From assembly GCA_035650355.1 (NCBI GenBank), contig DASRHT010000075.1, forward strand, positions 1 through 64,000: a stretch of DNA of 64,000 nucleotides. The letters run 5' to 3'. Below are positions 51,776 to 59,049 of this stretch, piece after piece. Each line of letters starts with the position of its first letter. Positions within the stretch are counted from its first letter, which is position 1. The notes beneath the pieces were generated by a model, which was not told the origin of the DNA, did no database searches, and saw nothing but the letters and a program-made list of their open reading frames with translations. Source of the stretch: DASRHT01 sp035650355 (GTDB taxonomy: Bacteria > Chloroflexota > Ktedonobacteria > Ktedonobacterales > Ktedonobacteraceae). The position numbers were made by a program, and so were the translations under genes.

Positions 51776-51907
51776 ATGATCTGTAAAGATTGCCTGGATA
51801 TGCTATCACCAGTCGGAACGATGAAAGTATCCCGACCGCAATGTTTATATGATCATTCCTGCCCAGTACAAATAAAGGAGATAGAAAGATGGCGGCGCAG
51901 CGTGTAA
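51776..51907 (+). CDS. Cys-rich 43-residue peptide
   Basis: A short ORF, too small for usual gene calling, with a strong GGAGG 5 bases before its ATG. It contains CKDC near the N-terminus (Cys 3, Cys 6) and a second pair (Cys 23, Cys 29, with His 27), which could bind zinc or form disulfides. Its 3' end overlaps the start of the next gene by 19 bp, suggesting coupled translation. It may be a regulatory leader or a small zinc-binding protein; no family is recognised. Confidence 0.45.
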   Translation: MICKDCLDMLSPVGTMKVSRPQCLYDHSCPVQIKEIERWRRSV

Positions 51908-52116
51908 CTCATGGACGACATGTCGTTTTTTCGTGGTTCTCAAAGGTGATGTTCTTCTCGGCCACCCGTTATGGCATGCTGAGCATAGCCATTCTGGTAG
52001 TGGTTACCGGTTTAGTGGCCCTGAGCGCGGTGGCTCTCCACCTCCCTGTTCTTCATATGCTGAGTTCTACCTTGCAGCTCTCCAATAAAGTTCCCTTTGG
52101 AGAGCCCTGGCCGTAA
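51889..52116 (+). CDS. Small single-helix membrane protein
   Basis: A 75-residue protein with a basic N-terminus, one long membrane helix (about 29-52: YGMLSIAILVVVTGLVALSAVAL) and a short tail ending VPFGEPWP. AAAGGAG lies close before the ATG. It sits in the small-peptide block between the Cys-rich ORF and the NHLP-like leader. Function unknown; an exported peptide or a membrane partner are both possible. Confidence 0.6.
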   Translation: MAAQRVTHGRHVVFSWFSKVMFFSATRYGMLSIAILVVVTGLVALSAVALHLPVLHMLSSTLQLSNKVPFGEPWP

Positions 52117-52217
52117 CCGTAATCCTCTCGTCTGAAAGCATCCTCATGGGAGGACACTACAGCATATGAAGTGTGATAGCAGTGGGGATAAGAGAGTAGT
52201 TTGAGAATGGAGAGAAG

Positions 52218-52427
52218 ATGAGCTGGAAAATAATCAATGCCATCCTGGGGCTGGCAACTGTGGATGACATATTTTGTCAGGATCTGTTGCAAAGCCCCGT
52301 GGAAGCGATTAAGCGACGACAGTTTACTTTGACAAAAGAGGAAGAAGAAAAGCTGAGCGGCATTACCGCCGTCAATCTTGCTGAGTTTAGCCAACAGGTT
52401 CTGATCCTGTTTGGGCGCAAGGAGTAG
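52218..52427 (+). CDS. NHLP/Os1348-like small protein (RiPP leader-type)
   Basis: A 69-residue protein whose whole length matches the nitrile-hydratase-like leader pattern: MSWKIINAILGLATVDDIFC, then QDLLQSPVEAI, LTKEEEEKL and NLAEFSQQVL. This is the style of the Os1348/Franean1_4349 NHLP-clan families, whose members resemble RiPP leader peptides. There is no Cys/Ser/Thr-rich core after the leader; it ends in FGRKE. GGAGAGAAG precedes the ATG. The SARP-type gene starts 6 bp later, so they are co-translated. A ligand or peptide-sensing role is possible, but the family assignment is from memory. Confidence 0.7.
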   Translation: MSWKIINAILGLATVDDIFCQDLLQSPVEAIKRRQFTLTKEEEEKLSGITAVNLAEFSQQVLILFGRKE

Positions 52428-52433
52428 CAAACT

Positions 52434-53270
52434 ATGCGTGATCCGTCAAGACAAGAGACGATAGTCAACGCTACCGCACATCTTCGCCAACCCGATGCTC
52501 TCTATAAGGTGAATTTCTTTGGCCCGTTCCGCGTCACCAGAAACAATCAACCTGTAGGAGAGCCAGTATGGCGGAGAAATAAGGCGAAGTCTCTGTTGAA
52601 ATGGTTTTTGTTGAACGTCAATGGCAGATATTCATCTGACCAGCTCATCAAAAATTTCTGGCCGAGTGCAAGTGGAGCGCCAGCAGAGCGCAACCTCTAT
52701 GTTGCGATCCACTATCTGCGGCATCTCCTCGAACCCGATTTGCCGCCCCGGCACGAATCCAGCTATATCCGTCGTAACAAAGACAATTTTTATTGGTTCA
52801 AGGTAGATGAGAACTGGTGGGCCGATATCTTCGACGTGCATTATCACTATAAGGAGGCCAAAGAGGCGGAACAGCGTGGTGAGCTGGTGTCGGCCATCAC
52901 CCACTACCAGCAGATCGTCGAGTATTGCCGCCTGGGATTTCTGCACGAAGATTCCTACGAAGATGTCTTTGCTTCCTATCGTCGCTACTACGAGTGCATC
53001 TATACCGAAGTGCTCGACCGATTGATGCAGCTCTATTCTCAGGCGGGCAAAGCTGATGAGGTGCTGACATATGCTCATTATGCGCTCTTGATCGATCCAT
53101 ATAGCGAGTCTGCCATTAAAGCTGTTGCTCAAGCATACTTTCGCCAGGGCAATACGGCGAGCGCCATCCGTGAGCTAGACAACTTCCAGGCATTCCTCAG
53201 AGAAGATCTGGGTATAGAGCCTGGCGAGGACCTTCTCGCCTTGCGAAAGAAGATCGCCGCGTTCAAATAG
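52434..53270 (+). CDS. SARP-like transcriptional activator (winged helix + BTAD)
   Basis: A 278-residue regulator. The N-terminal OmpR-like winged helix (about 20-100: VNFFGPFRVTRNNQPVG, RRNKAKSLLKWFLLN, NLYVAIHYLRHLLEP) is followed by a BTAD helical domain (about 130-275: WWADIFDVHYHYKEAKEAEQ, LDNFQAFLREDLGIEPGEDL). SARPs activate secondary-metabolite genes through 11-bp-spaced heptamer repeats; such repeats occur before this operon and before the LuxR-type gene. The stop codon lies inside a 27-bp terminator stem. A polyketide-tailoring cassette starts 2 kb downstream. Confidence 0.87.
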   Translation: MRDPSRQETIVNATAHLRQPDALYKVNFFGPFRVTRNNQPVGEPVWRRNKAKSLLKWFLLNVNGRYSSDQLIKNFWPSASGAPAERNLYVAIHYLRHLLEPDLPPRHESSYIRRNKDNFYWFKVDENWWADIFDVHYHYKEAKEAEQRGELVSAITHYQQIVEYCRLGFLHEDSYEDVFASYRRYYECIYTEVLDRLMQLYSQAGKADEVLTYAHYALLIDPYSESAIKAVAQAYFRQGNTASAIRELDNFQAFLREDLGIEPGEDLLALRKKIAAFK

Positions 53271-53322
53271 TTCTGTGTTGTCAGAAATGTGCTTCGCACA
53301 TTTCTGACAACACAGAACTATT
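53266..53322. terminator. Long perfect terminator hairpin after the SARP-like gene
   Basis: 27-bp perfectly paired arms with a 3-nt TTC loop; the stem includes the stop codon of the SARP-like gene and is followed by AATATTTTT. Unusually long and exact for a terminator. Confidence 0.8.
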
Positions 53323-53352
53323 AATATTTTTGAGCACCGAGGGCGCAACAGG

Positions 53353-53390
53353 AAGAGCCAGGAAGATTTGAAGAGATCTTCCTGGCTCTT
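53353..53390. terminator. Second hairpin before the convergent gene end
   Basis: Perfect 15-bp arms (AAGAGCCAGGAAGAT and complement) with an 8-nt loop, 18 bases from the stop at 53408; CTTTATATAT follows on the plus strand. Confidence 0.6.
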
Positions 53391-53407
53391 CTTTATATAT
53401 ACCCTCC

Positions 53408-54121
53408 TTACTTGTTCTGCTCTTTCATCGGGCGCTTGAAAAACGCCATGAGGTTGTTTTTATAGGGTATGACCGTGGCTAATTCCCATCCATACTGCCC
53501 CCAACGAGCCAGCGCCTGGTCAAGCATGGCTTCACTCACTTCGAGACGATGGGGATCGAGATAATCACCCAGACCAAGCTCCACGCTATATTCCCAACCA
53601 TCCTGCCTCTGATCATCCAGCGGGTCTTGCATAAATGTTTTCTCATACTGGGTATTCTGCTGCCGGGAAGATGCATGCGCAAGCTTCTCGACAATTGAAC
53701 TGGTGGCAGTTTCTTCGATTGTCAGGGTGCCGGGCGGGTGCGGCAGGCGGAAGCGGGTGTGGTCATGGAATATTCTAAAGACCAGAGTACCCAGCGGCCC
53801 CTCATCAGCACGTTTTACAATGCTCCACATGCAGCGTTCTCGCTCTTCTGGCGGACCCCAATGCTCTATCGACGTGGAGAAATTACCCCCTTCATAGGAG
53901 AAGCCCGCTTGCTGGAATTGCTCATACAGGGGTTGCAACAGCGCCCGTCCATAGACGCCGTATGCAAGCTCACCGGCTCGCTCAAAGACGCTAAGCAGCT
54001 CCTCCTGATTCTCCTCCAGTATCGGATGCCACCGCTCCTGCAAATACTGCCGACTATATGCGGCGAGCGTGTGAATAGTGACCTCCCTTTTCTCCGCGAG
54101 AAACTCTTTTAATGGTTTCAT
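53408..54121 (-). CDS. Uncharacterised protein with DUF4177-like C-terminus
   Basis: A 237-residue soluble protein. Residues 1-70 are helical (ERWHPILEENQEELLSVFERAGELAYGVYG). The middle is beta-rich with SIEHWGPPEERERCMWSIVKR and FRIFHDHTRFRLPHP, and the C-terminus (ALARWGQYGWELATVIPYKN, then FFKRP) matches the strand-Gly-Trp pattern of DUF4177-like proteins. No catalytic motif is evident. It lies convergent to the SARP-like gene, 93 bp downstream of the LuxR-type regulator and on the same strand, probably in its operon. Confidence 0.68.
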   Translation of the reverse strand: MKPLKEFLAEKREVTIHTLAAYSRQYLQERWHPILEENQEELLSVFERAGELAYGVYGRALLQPLYEQFQQAGFSYEGGNFSTSIEHWGPPEERERCMWSIVKRADEGPLGTLVFRIFHDHTRFRLPHPPGTLTIEETATSSIVEKLAHASSRQQNTQYEKTFMQDPLDDQRQDGWEYSVELGLGDYLDPHRLEVSEAMLDQALARWGQYGWELATVIPYKNNLMAFFKRPMKEQNK

Positions 54122-54214
54122 CCAATGAAGCTCCTTTCCGCTTTCCGTACTAAGATGTGGTCAGATCAGGTCGAACTGAACACAAGTAAGCAAATGTCTG
54201 GGTCGCATCATATA

Positions 54215-54889
54215 CTAGAAATGCATTTTCTGTAAACAGAGAATGGCTTCCGCTCTCGAACAGACGTGAAGCTTCTCGTAGATACTCGTGAGATACTTCT
54301 CGATAGTTTTTTCCTTGAGTCCAAGCTCACACGCGATACGGAAATTTGCTTCGCCGCACTTCAAGCGCGTAAGAACCTGGATCTCGCGCCTGGTCAAATG
54401 GTTCGTAACCGGGGGGAGCGGCGTGGATAGCAGCGCGCGAATGTGTCGGCTCAAAAAAACATGACCGAGTGATACCGTTCTGATAGCCTGGACCAGATCT
54501 TGCTCTGAGGCGTGTTCATCCAGTAATCCATGAACTCCCTGCTTTACCAGCATACGGGCTGTCTCGGGATGCAGGTCCTGTTGTAGCACAACAACTTCAC
54601 AGCGAACTCTTTGCTCGTGAAGCTGCTTTGTGAGAGCGAGACAATCAGAAATCGCAATGGATGGGCTAAGTACCACGATCTGCTCTTTTGATGGATCGGT
54701 AATTGCTAAAACGTCGTGGACGGCGCTCAGGCTGGCGCTGATATGCATATGCTTAAACGTCGCTATCACCTGTTGTAGTGCCAGGCGCGTGAGCAGGTGC
54801 GAATCAACCAGGATGATGGATAGCGAGTCTTTGCTGGTGGTCTGATCGCCTGTGCCTCTGAATTGAAGAGTTGTAACACCTTGTGCCAT
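54215..54889 (-). CDS. LuxR/NarL-type regulator with degenerate receiver
   Basis: A 224-residue NarL-type protein. The receiver-like domain (about 23-140) lacks key residues: the phospho-acceptor Asp is replaced by Ser 75 (IVVLSPSI), one acidic residue of the usual DD pair is Ser 30 (VDSH), and the conserved Lys position reads LLDEHA. The LuxR helix-turn-helix (about 158-220: LTRREIQVLTRLKCGEANFRIA, IYEKLHVCSRAEAI) is intact. It is likely phosphorylation-independent, perhaps ligand- or peptide-controlled. GGAG precedes the ATG, and TGCGAAG boxes at 11-bp spacing lie upstream (55115). Confidence 0.88.
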   Translation of the reverse strand: MAQGVTTLQFRGTGDQTTSKDSLSIILVDSHLLTRLALQQVIATFKHMHISASLSAVHDVLAITDPSKEQIVVLSPSIAISDCLALTKQLHEQRVRCEVVVLQQDLHPETARMLVKQGVHGLLDEHASEQDLVQAIRTVSLGHVFLSRHIRALLSTPLPPVTNHLTRREIQVLTRLKCGEANFRIACELGLKEKTIEKYLTSIYEKLHVCSRAEAILCLQKMHF

Positions 54890-55114
54890 ATACTTTATCT
54901 CCTCACGCTGGCTTTATGCTGCGTAGTCGCGTATGCAAAAGATCGTCCCGGGTGCCATTAGCGTGGCCAGGGCTCCCCGCAGGGAGCTTTGCTCAGTTGC
55001 ATGCTTTTCCTTCCATTGAGGATAAACGTCTTGTGCCTACATCATCTTTAGCATCACTGTGATGGCTAGCTACTTATCTCTGCCAGAAGCATAATGCATT
55101 TTCATTGACAGATT

Positions 55115-55132
55115 CTTCGCAGTTACTTCGCA
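55115..55132 (-). promoter_or_regulatory. 11-bp-periodic TGCGAAG boxes upstream of the LuxR-type gene
   Basis: On the minus strand TGCGAAG occurs twice, exactly 11 bp apart (plus strand CTTCGCA at 55115 and 55126). This is the same heptamer and spacing as at 51727, and in the same orientation relative to the gene it precedes. ACGTTTT also repeats at 10-bp spacing nearby (55171 and 55181). Confidence 0.5.
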
Positions 55133-55228
55133 GTTGTGACAATGCAAGCGCCCATACGGTTGGAGAGAAGACGTTTTAGCACGTTTTGAGGCTACTTCAC
55201 TCACAAGTAATTTGCTGGTAATGGCATG

Positions 55229-55249
55229 CGGTCATGATTGGCATGACCG
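55229..55249. promoter_or_regulatory. Inverted repeat upstream of the polyketide-tailoring cassette
   Basis: CGGTCATG and CATGACCG flank a 5-bp centre, 64 bp before the DUF1772 start codon. The symmetry suits a dimeric repressor such as a TetR- or MarR-type protein; none is encoded next to it. Confidence 0.45.
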
Positions 55250-55313
55250 GAGTTTATAGATACAGCTCTCCTGCCGTCAGGCAATGGAGACAATAGCGGA
55301 GGAGAAAATTGTC

Positions 55314-55799
55314 ATGTTTACTATGATCCTACAAGCCCCTCTACTCCAGATCCTCTTTTTTCTCAATATTGCTTCTGCTGGCTTAGTGACCGGGGGGGTT
55401 ATGGTGATGGCGGCAGCCTACACCCCCCTCCTGGCCGATTTGCCGCAGCGCGAGACTATCATGATCCATCAGGGGATGGGGCGCTACATAGATCGCTATC
55501 AGCCTAAGATGGCCTGGGCGGCCCTGGCAACCGGATTGGTCGAGTTGGGGTTAAGTCGTGATATCTGGCAGGCGCTCTTCGTTCTGCTAGGGATTCTGGG
55601 GATTGTGGGCCTGATCGTCATTTCACGGACGACGAGCATCCCCCTGGCGCAAAAAATCGTTGCCTGGAAGCCCGGCGCCACCAAATCTCTGGAACAGCTC
55701 AAAGCGCGCTGGATTCGGGTTCACTATCTGCGTTCCGCCAGCGGGCTACTGGGGTTTCTCTTCTTCATTATCGCTCTCGTGCTGGTGGTGGCGCATTAA
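55314..55799 (+). CDS. DUF1772 (anthrone-oxygenase-like) membrane protein
   Basis: A 161-residue protein with four membrane helices and the DUF1772 C-terminal pattern RWIRVHYLRSASGLLGF. Some family members are cofactor-free anthrone oxygenases in aromatic polyketide pathways, matching the SDR, ABM and cupin genes that follow. The ATG at 55314 has GGAG 9 bases upstream; an in-frame ATG at 55284 lacks one. First gene of a six-gene cassette. Confidence 0.78.
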   Translation: MFTMILQAPLLQILFFLNIASAGLVTGGVMVMAAAYTPLLADLPQRETIMIHQGMGRYIDRYQPKMAWAALATGLVELGLSRDIWQALFVLLGILGIVGLIVISRTTSIPLAQKIVAWKPGATKSLEQLKARWIRVHYLRSASGLLGFLFFIIALVLVVAH

Positions 55800-55841
55800 G
55801 GCCAGCGGGCCAGCACTATGATACACAACTGGGAGGTTACT

Positions 55842-56579
55842 ATGGATCTCAATCTGGCCGGAAAACACGCGCTTGTTACCGGCGGGTCACGCGGGATTGG
55901 CCGGGCGATTGCTCTGGCCCTGGCGGAACAGGGGGTGTCGGTCGCCGCCTGCTACCACACTGAAAGCGAGGACGTGCGCAGTCTTGCAGCGGAGCTTGAG
56001 CGTTACCGCAATGGCAGCTATGTGGTACAGGTCGATATCAGCAGCAAAGAATCCGTTGCCAGGATGGCCGAAAGTGTGCGCCAACACTTTGGCAAGCTGA
56101 ATATCCTCGTCAACAATGCGGGCGTTATCAGTCATATTCCACTTGCCGCTATGGAGTTCGACCAGTGGCAGCAAGTCATTGCCACCAATCTCACCAGCCT
56201 CTACCTCGTCACCCACGCCACGCAAAGCATGCTGGTAGAGGGAAGCTCTATCATCAATGTTGGCTCGGCGGTGGCCTCGGTTGGCATTCCTGCTCGCACC
56301 CACTATACCGCTTCAAAGGCGGGCGTTGTCGGCTTCTCGCGTTCACTATGCAAAGAAATGGGGCCGCGAGGCATCCGTGTCAACGTTATTGCGCCAGGCG
56401 TCATTGATACCCACCAGGCCGCCGGGCTTTCAGCGCAGCAGCGCGAGCGCTACGCGTCGATGGCAGCTCTGGGCCGACTGGGCCAGGGAGACGATATCGC
56501 CGGGGTAGCCCTCTTCCTCGCCAGCGATCTCTCGCGTTTCGTTTCGGGAACCACCATTAACGTGGATGGCGGCATATAG
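55842..56579 (+). CDS. SDR ketoreductase-like protein
   Basis: A 245-residue classical SDR: TGGSRGIG, NNAG, the catalytic YTASKAGVVGF, IAPGVIDT and the terminal SGTTINVDGG. This is FabG-like, as are polyketide ketoreductases. The ATG at 55842 has GGGAGG 5 bases upstream; the in-frame ATG at 55818 is less likely. Second gene of the cassette. Confidence 0.87.
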   Translation: MDLNLAGKHALVTGGSRGIGRAIALALAEQGVSVAACYHTESEDVRSLAAELERYRNGSYVVQVDISSKESVARMAESVRQHFGKLNILVNNAGVISHIPLAAMEFDQWQQVIATNLTSLYLVTHATQSMLVEGSSIINVGSAVASVGIPARTHYTASKAGVVGFSRSLCKEMGPRGIRVNVIAPGVIDTHQAAGLSAQQRERYASMAALGRLGQGDDIAGVALFLASDLSRFVSGTTINVDGGI

Positions 56580-56611
56580 CCATCCACGGCTCTATGATGA
56601 GAAGGTGAGTA

Positions 56612-56911
56612 ATGACAGCAGTACGTGTCATGGTATTCGGTAAGCTTCACCGCCTGGAAGACCGTGATGCCTTCGAAGCCATGATTCCCACTATCAGTAG
56701 CAAGATCAAGGATGCAACCGGCTATATCAGAGATGAGCTGTTGCGCGATGCCGGTGAGCCTGGTGCTTACATTATGATGAGCGAGTGGGCCAGTCGGGAG
56801 GATTTCCTCTCCTGGGTGCAATCCTCTGTGCATCCGCAGAACACCTCTCCGCTGAGAGCTTATTGGAAAGCTGATGAAGTCTTCAAAATCTACGATCTTA
56901 TCGCATCGTGA
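56612..56911 (+). CDS. ABM-domain protein 1
   Basis: A 99-residue antibiotic-biosynthesis-monooxygenase (ABM) ferredoxin-like fold protein (VRVMVFGKLHRLEDRDAFEA ... ELLRDAGEPGAYIMMSEWAS). Clearly paralogous to the next gene. ABM proteins act as cofactor-free monooxygenases or cyclases on aromatic polyketides. GAAGG precedes the ATG. Confidence 0.82.
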   Translation: MTAVRVMVFGKLHRLEDRDAFEAMIPTISSKIKDATGYIRDELLRDAGEPGAYIMMSEWASREDFLSWVQSSVHPQNTSPLRAYWKADEVFKIYDLIAS

Positions 56912-56947
56912 CGGGATCGTAGAGCGAGCATACAGAAAGGGAAAACT

Positions 56948-57253
56948 ATGTCGTCGAGAATCCGGGTCATGGTATTTGGCAGACTGAATCGCCTGGAAGA
57001 TAGCAGTGCGTTTGAGGATGCCTTTGCCCAGGTAAGCGCCAGCGTGAAGGGCACCCCCGGCCACATCAAAGATGAGCTGCTCCGTGACAGCAGCGAGCCC
57101 GGCTCCTACATCCTGATGGCCGAGTGGAACAGCCGAGATGAATTTCTGAACTGGGAGCAGACGCCGATTCATATGCAGAAGACGCTGCCCATGAGGCCGT
57201 ACTGGAAGGGCACGGGAGAGCGCAAAATCTTTGAAGTTGGGGTCGCATTGTAG
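56948..57253 (+). CDS. ABM-domain protein 2
   Basis: A 101-residue ABM protein (IRVMVFGRLNRLEDSSAFED ... ELLRDSSEPGSYILMAEWNS), about half identical to ABM protein 1 by eye, so a tandem duplication. Its stop codon TAG overlaps the beginning of a dispersed repeat R1 copy (57250), as also seen at the GH1 end. AAAGGG precedes the ATG. Confidence 0.82.
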   Translation: MSSRIRVMVFGRLNRLEDSSAFEDAFAQVSASVKGTPGHIKDELLRDSSEPGSYILMAEWNSRDEFLNWEQTPIHMQKTLPMRPYWKGTGERKIFEVGVAL

Positions 57254-57329
57254 GGGCACACCCTTGCGGTTGCCCTGTCCCGGTCCCGCAAACCTGTAGG
57301 GGCACACCCTTGCGGTTGCCCTGTCCCGA
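57250..57329. repeat. Two tandem R1 repeats inside the tailoring cassette
   Basis: The same 33-bp unit (GTAGGGGCACACCCTTGCGG, then TTGCCCTGTCCCG) occurs at 57250-57282 and 57297-57329. The first copy supplies the stop codon of ABM protein 2. Confidence 0.8.
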
Positions 57330-57364
57330 TAAACATAGCAGACAGAAACATGGAGAATATCGAT

Positions 57365-57655
57365 ATGATACGCGCAACTCTCACTATGAAAGTCAAAGCT
57401 GGACGGGAAGATGATTTCGAGCAAGCCTGGAAGCAGGTAGCGGCCAATACGCAGCACGCCCCCGGCAATCTGCGTCAGGCCCTGCTGCGCGATCCGCAGG
57501 ACCCGGCAACGTTTGTCATCACCAGCGATTGGGAGAGCCGCGAAGCTTTTGCACGTTTCGAGCGCAGTGATGAGCAGGATCGTTTGACGGCTCCGCTGCG
57601 TGAAATGCGCGAATCCGTAAAAATGACTATCTATCAACTGGTTACAGCCTTTTAA
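57365..57655 (+). CDS. ABM-domain protein 3
   Basis: A 96-residue ABM protein (IRATLTMKVKAGREDDFEQA ... LLRDPQDPATFVITSDWESR), more divergent than the first two. The ATG at 57365 is preferred (GGAG 9 bases upstream) over 57350. It is separated from ABM protein 2 by R1 repeats but lies in the same direction. Confidence 0.82.
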   Translation: MIRATLTMKVKAGREDDFEQAWKQVAANTQHAPGNLRQALLRDPQDPATFVITSDWESREAFARFERSDEQDRLTAPLREMRESVKMTIYQLVTAF

Positions 57656-57711
57656 GTAGTGTGCCAGGGAGTGCTCCTCATGCTCCCTGGCACGGGATGA
57701 AGGAGAACTTC

Positions 57712-58092
57712 ATGGCAACGCAATTCCTTACCACGAAATCACTCGACGAAATGCCAAAGGACACCAGGCGCGGCGGCACCGTACAGGTGTTGCTCTCACC
57801 CAAAACGGTCGGCTCTACCACCGGCTTTATGGGAGTAGCCACGCTCAAGCCTGGCGAACGCATCAGCGAACATTACCATCCTTATTCCGAAGAGTTTGTC
57901 TATGTAGTAAGTGGCAGCATCGAGGCCCAATGCGATGACGTATCGTACGAGGTCGGAAATCAGCAGGGGCTGGTCATTCCCATCGGGGTCAGACATCGTT
58001 TGCTCAACACGGGCGGCCAGGAAGCGCAACTGGTCTTTCACCTCTGCCCGTTAGCGCCGCGCCCTGACATGGGGCATGTAGATACAGAATAG
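57712..58092 (+). CDS. Cupin, CurC/TcmJ-type polyketide tailoring protein
   Basis: A 126-residue single-domain cupin with motif 1 (HYHPYSEEFVYVVSGS, His/His/Glu metal ligands) and motif 2 (GLVIPIGVRHRLLN). The run VLLSPKTVGSTTGFMGVATL is the hallmark of CurC/TcmJ/WhiE ORFII cupins, which assist cyclisation in type II polyketide and spore-pigment pathways. AAGGAG precedes the ATG at 57712. Last gene of the cassette, with a terminator at 58105-58142. Confidence 0.88.
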   Translation: MATQFLTTKSLDEMPKDTRRGGTVQVLLSPKTVGSTTGFMGVATLKPGERISEHYHPYSEEFVYVVSGSIEAQCDDVSYEVGNQQGLVIPIGVRHRLLNTGGQEAQLVFHLCPLAPRPDMGHVDTE

Positions 58093-58104
58093 CAGAAAGT
58101 AGAA

Positions 58105-58142
58105 GAAGGCCGCTCCAGTAAGTTACTCCTGGAGCGGCCTTC
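58105..58142. terminator. Terminator between the cupin and DUF998 genes
   Basis: Perfect 14-bp arms (GAAGGCCGCTCCAG and complement) with a 10-nt loop between the convergent stops at 58092 and 58165. Confidence 0.65.
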
Positions 58143-58164
58143 CTCATTGCACTAAATTTGCAGC

Positions 58165-58851
58165 TCATATCATTCTGAGCATTTTCTGTCCTAAAACCGT
58201 GTACCACGCCAGAGCCACAATCACCAGCACCCTCTCCAACACGCCTCCACCGAGATCGTGCCGTGCCAGGAGAGAGAGGAACAAAATCATCAGGATGACG
58301 GTCAGCAGTGCGGTAATCACCGAATACCAGGCGGAGCCGCGCCATGAGCTAGCTTTGCGTAGCCGGGCGCCAACAATTAAAAAGGCGCTAACCAGCGAGA
58401 TGATGATCAGAAGAAAGCTGAAGCCATGCAGGATGCCATGAATGAATAGCCCGGGATTCCTCTGGAATTCACTGACCGTACTGGGCATATCCCCAGCCAC
58501 AAATGTGGGGAAGATACCGGCGCTGATAAATCCTATCCCCGCAAGCATCAGAAAAATGCAGCTCGCGACCAGCCCTCTCTTCATTACGGGCTGCATCACC
58601 TGATAAAAGCCGATGACGAAGATCATCATGAGCAGACCCAGGATAATAAAGCTGGTATTTTGAATCCATGTGTTGGGTTCAATTGCGCCAAGCTCGCTGA
58701 TCGTCTGGTTCACCGCTGAGTAGTTGGGATGAAACAAGCCGGCTAAAGTGAATTCGATGACAAAGAGAATAGGGGCCAGCGTGCCAGCCAGCACACAGAA
58801 GTATGTGAATGGAGCTGGTCTGCTTTTGAGCCCTGTGCTAATGTCCTTCAT
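58165..58851 (-). CDS. DUF998 family membrane protein
   Basis: A 228-residue protein with six predicted membrane helices. The sequence FHPNYSAVNQTISELGA near residue 40 is the DUF998 hallmark. Function is unknown. It converges on the cupin gene. Confidence 0.83.
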   Translation of the reverse strand: MKDISTGLKSRPAPFTYFCVLAGTLAPILFVIEFTLAGLFHPNYSAVNQTISELGAIEPNTWIQNTSFIILGLLMMIFVIGFYQVMQPVMKRGLVASCIFLMLAGIGFISAGIFPTFVAGDMPSTVSEFQRNPGLFIHGILHGFSFLLIIISLVSAFLIVGARLRKASSWRGSAWYSVITALLTVILMILFLSLLARHDLGGGVLERVLVIVALAWYTVLGQKMLRMI

Positions 58852-59049
58852 ATGGTTGTCGTGCCTTTCTAACGAGAGAACCTTTGTTGCTTGTACTGAG
58901 AGACGGTCGCTTATGACTGCTATTTTATTTGGAAAAGCTACAGGACCTTTATTGAGAAAAGAGCCTTATTTGCATCCCAAATGTAATTATAACACCACAG
59001 CAGTATCCAGCCTCACGATGAATGAACGCTGTATGCGAACAAGGGAACC

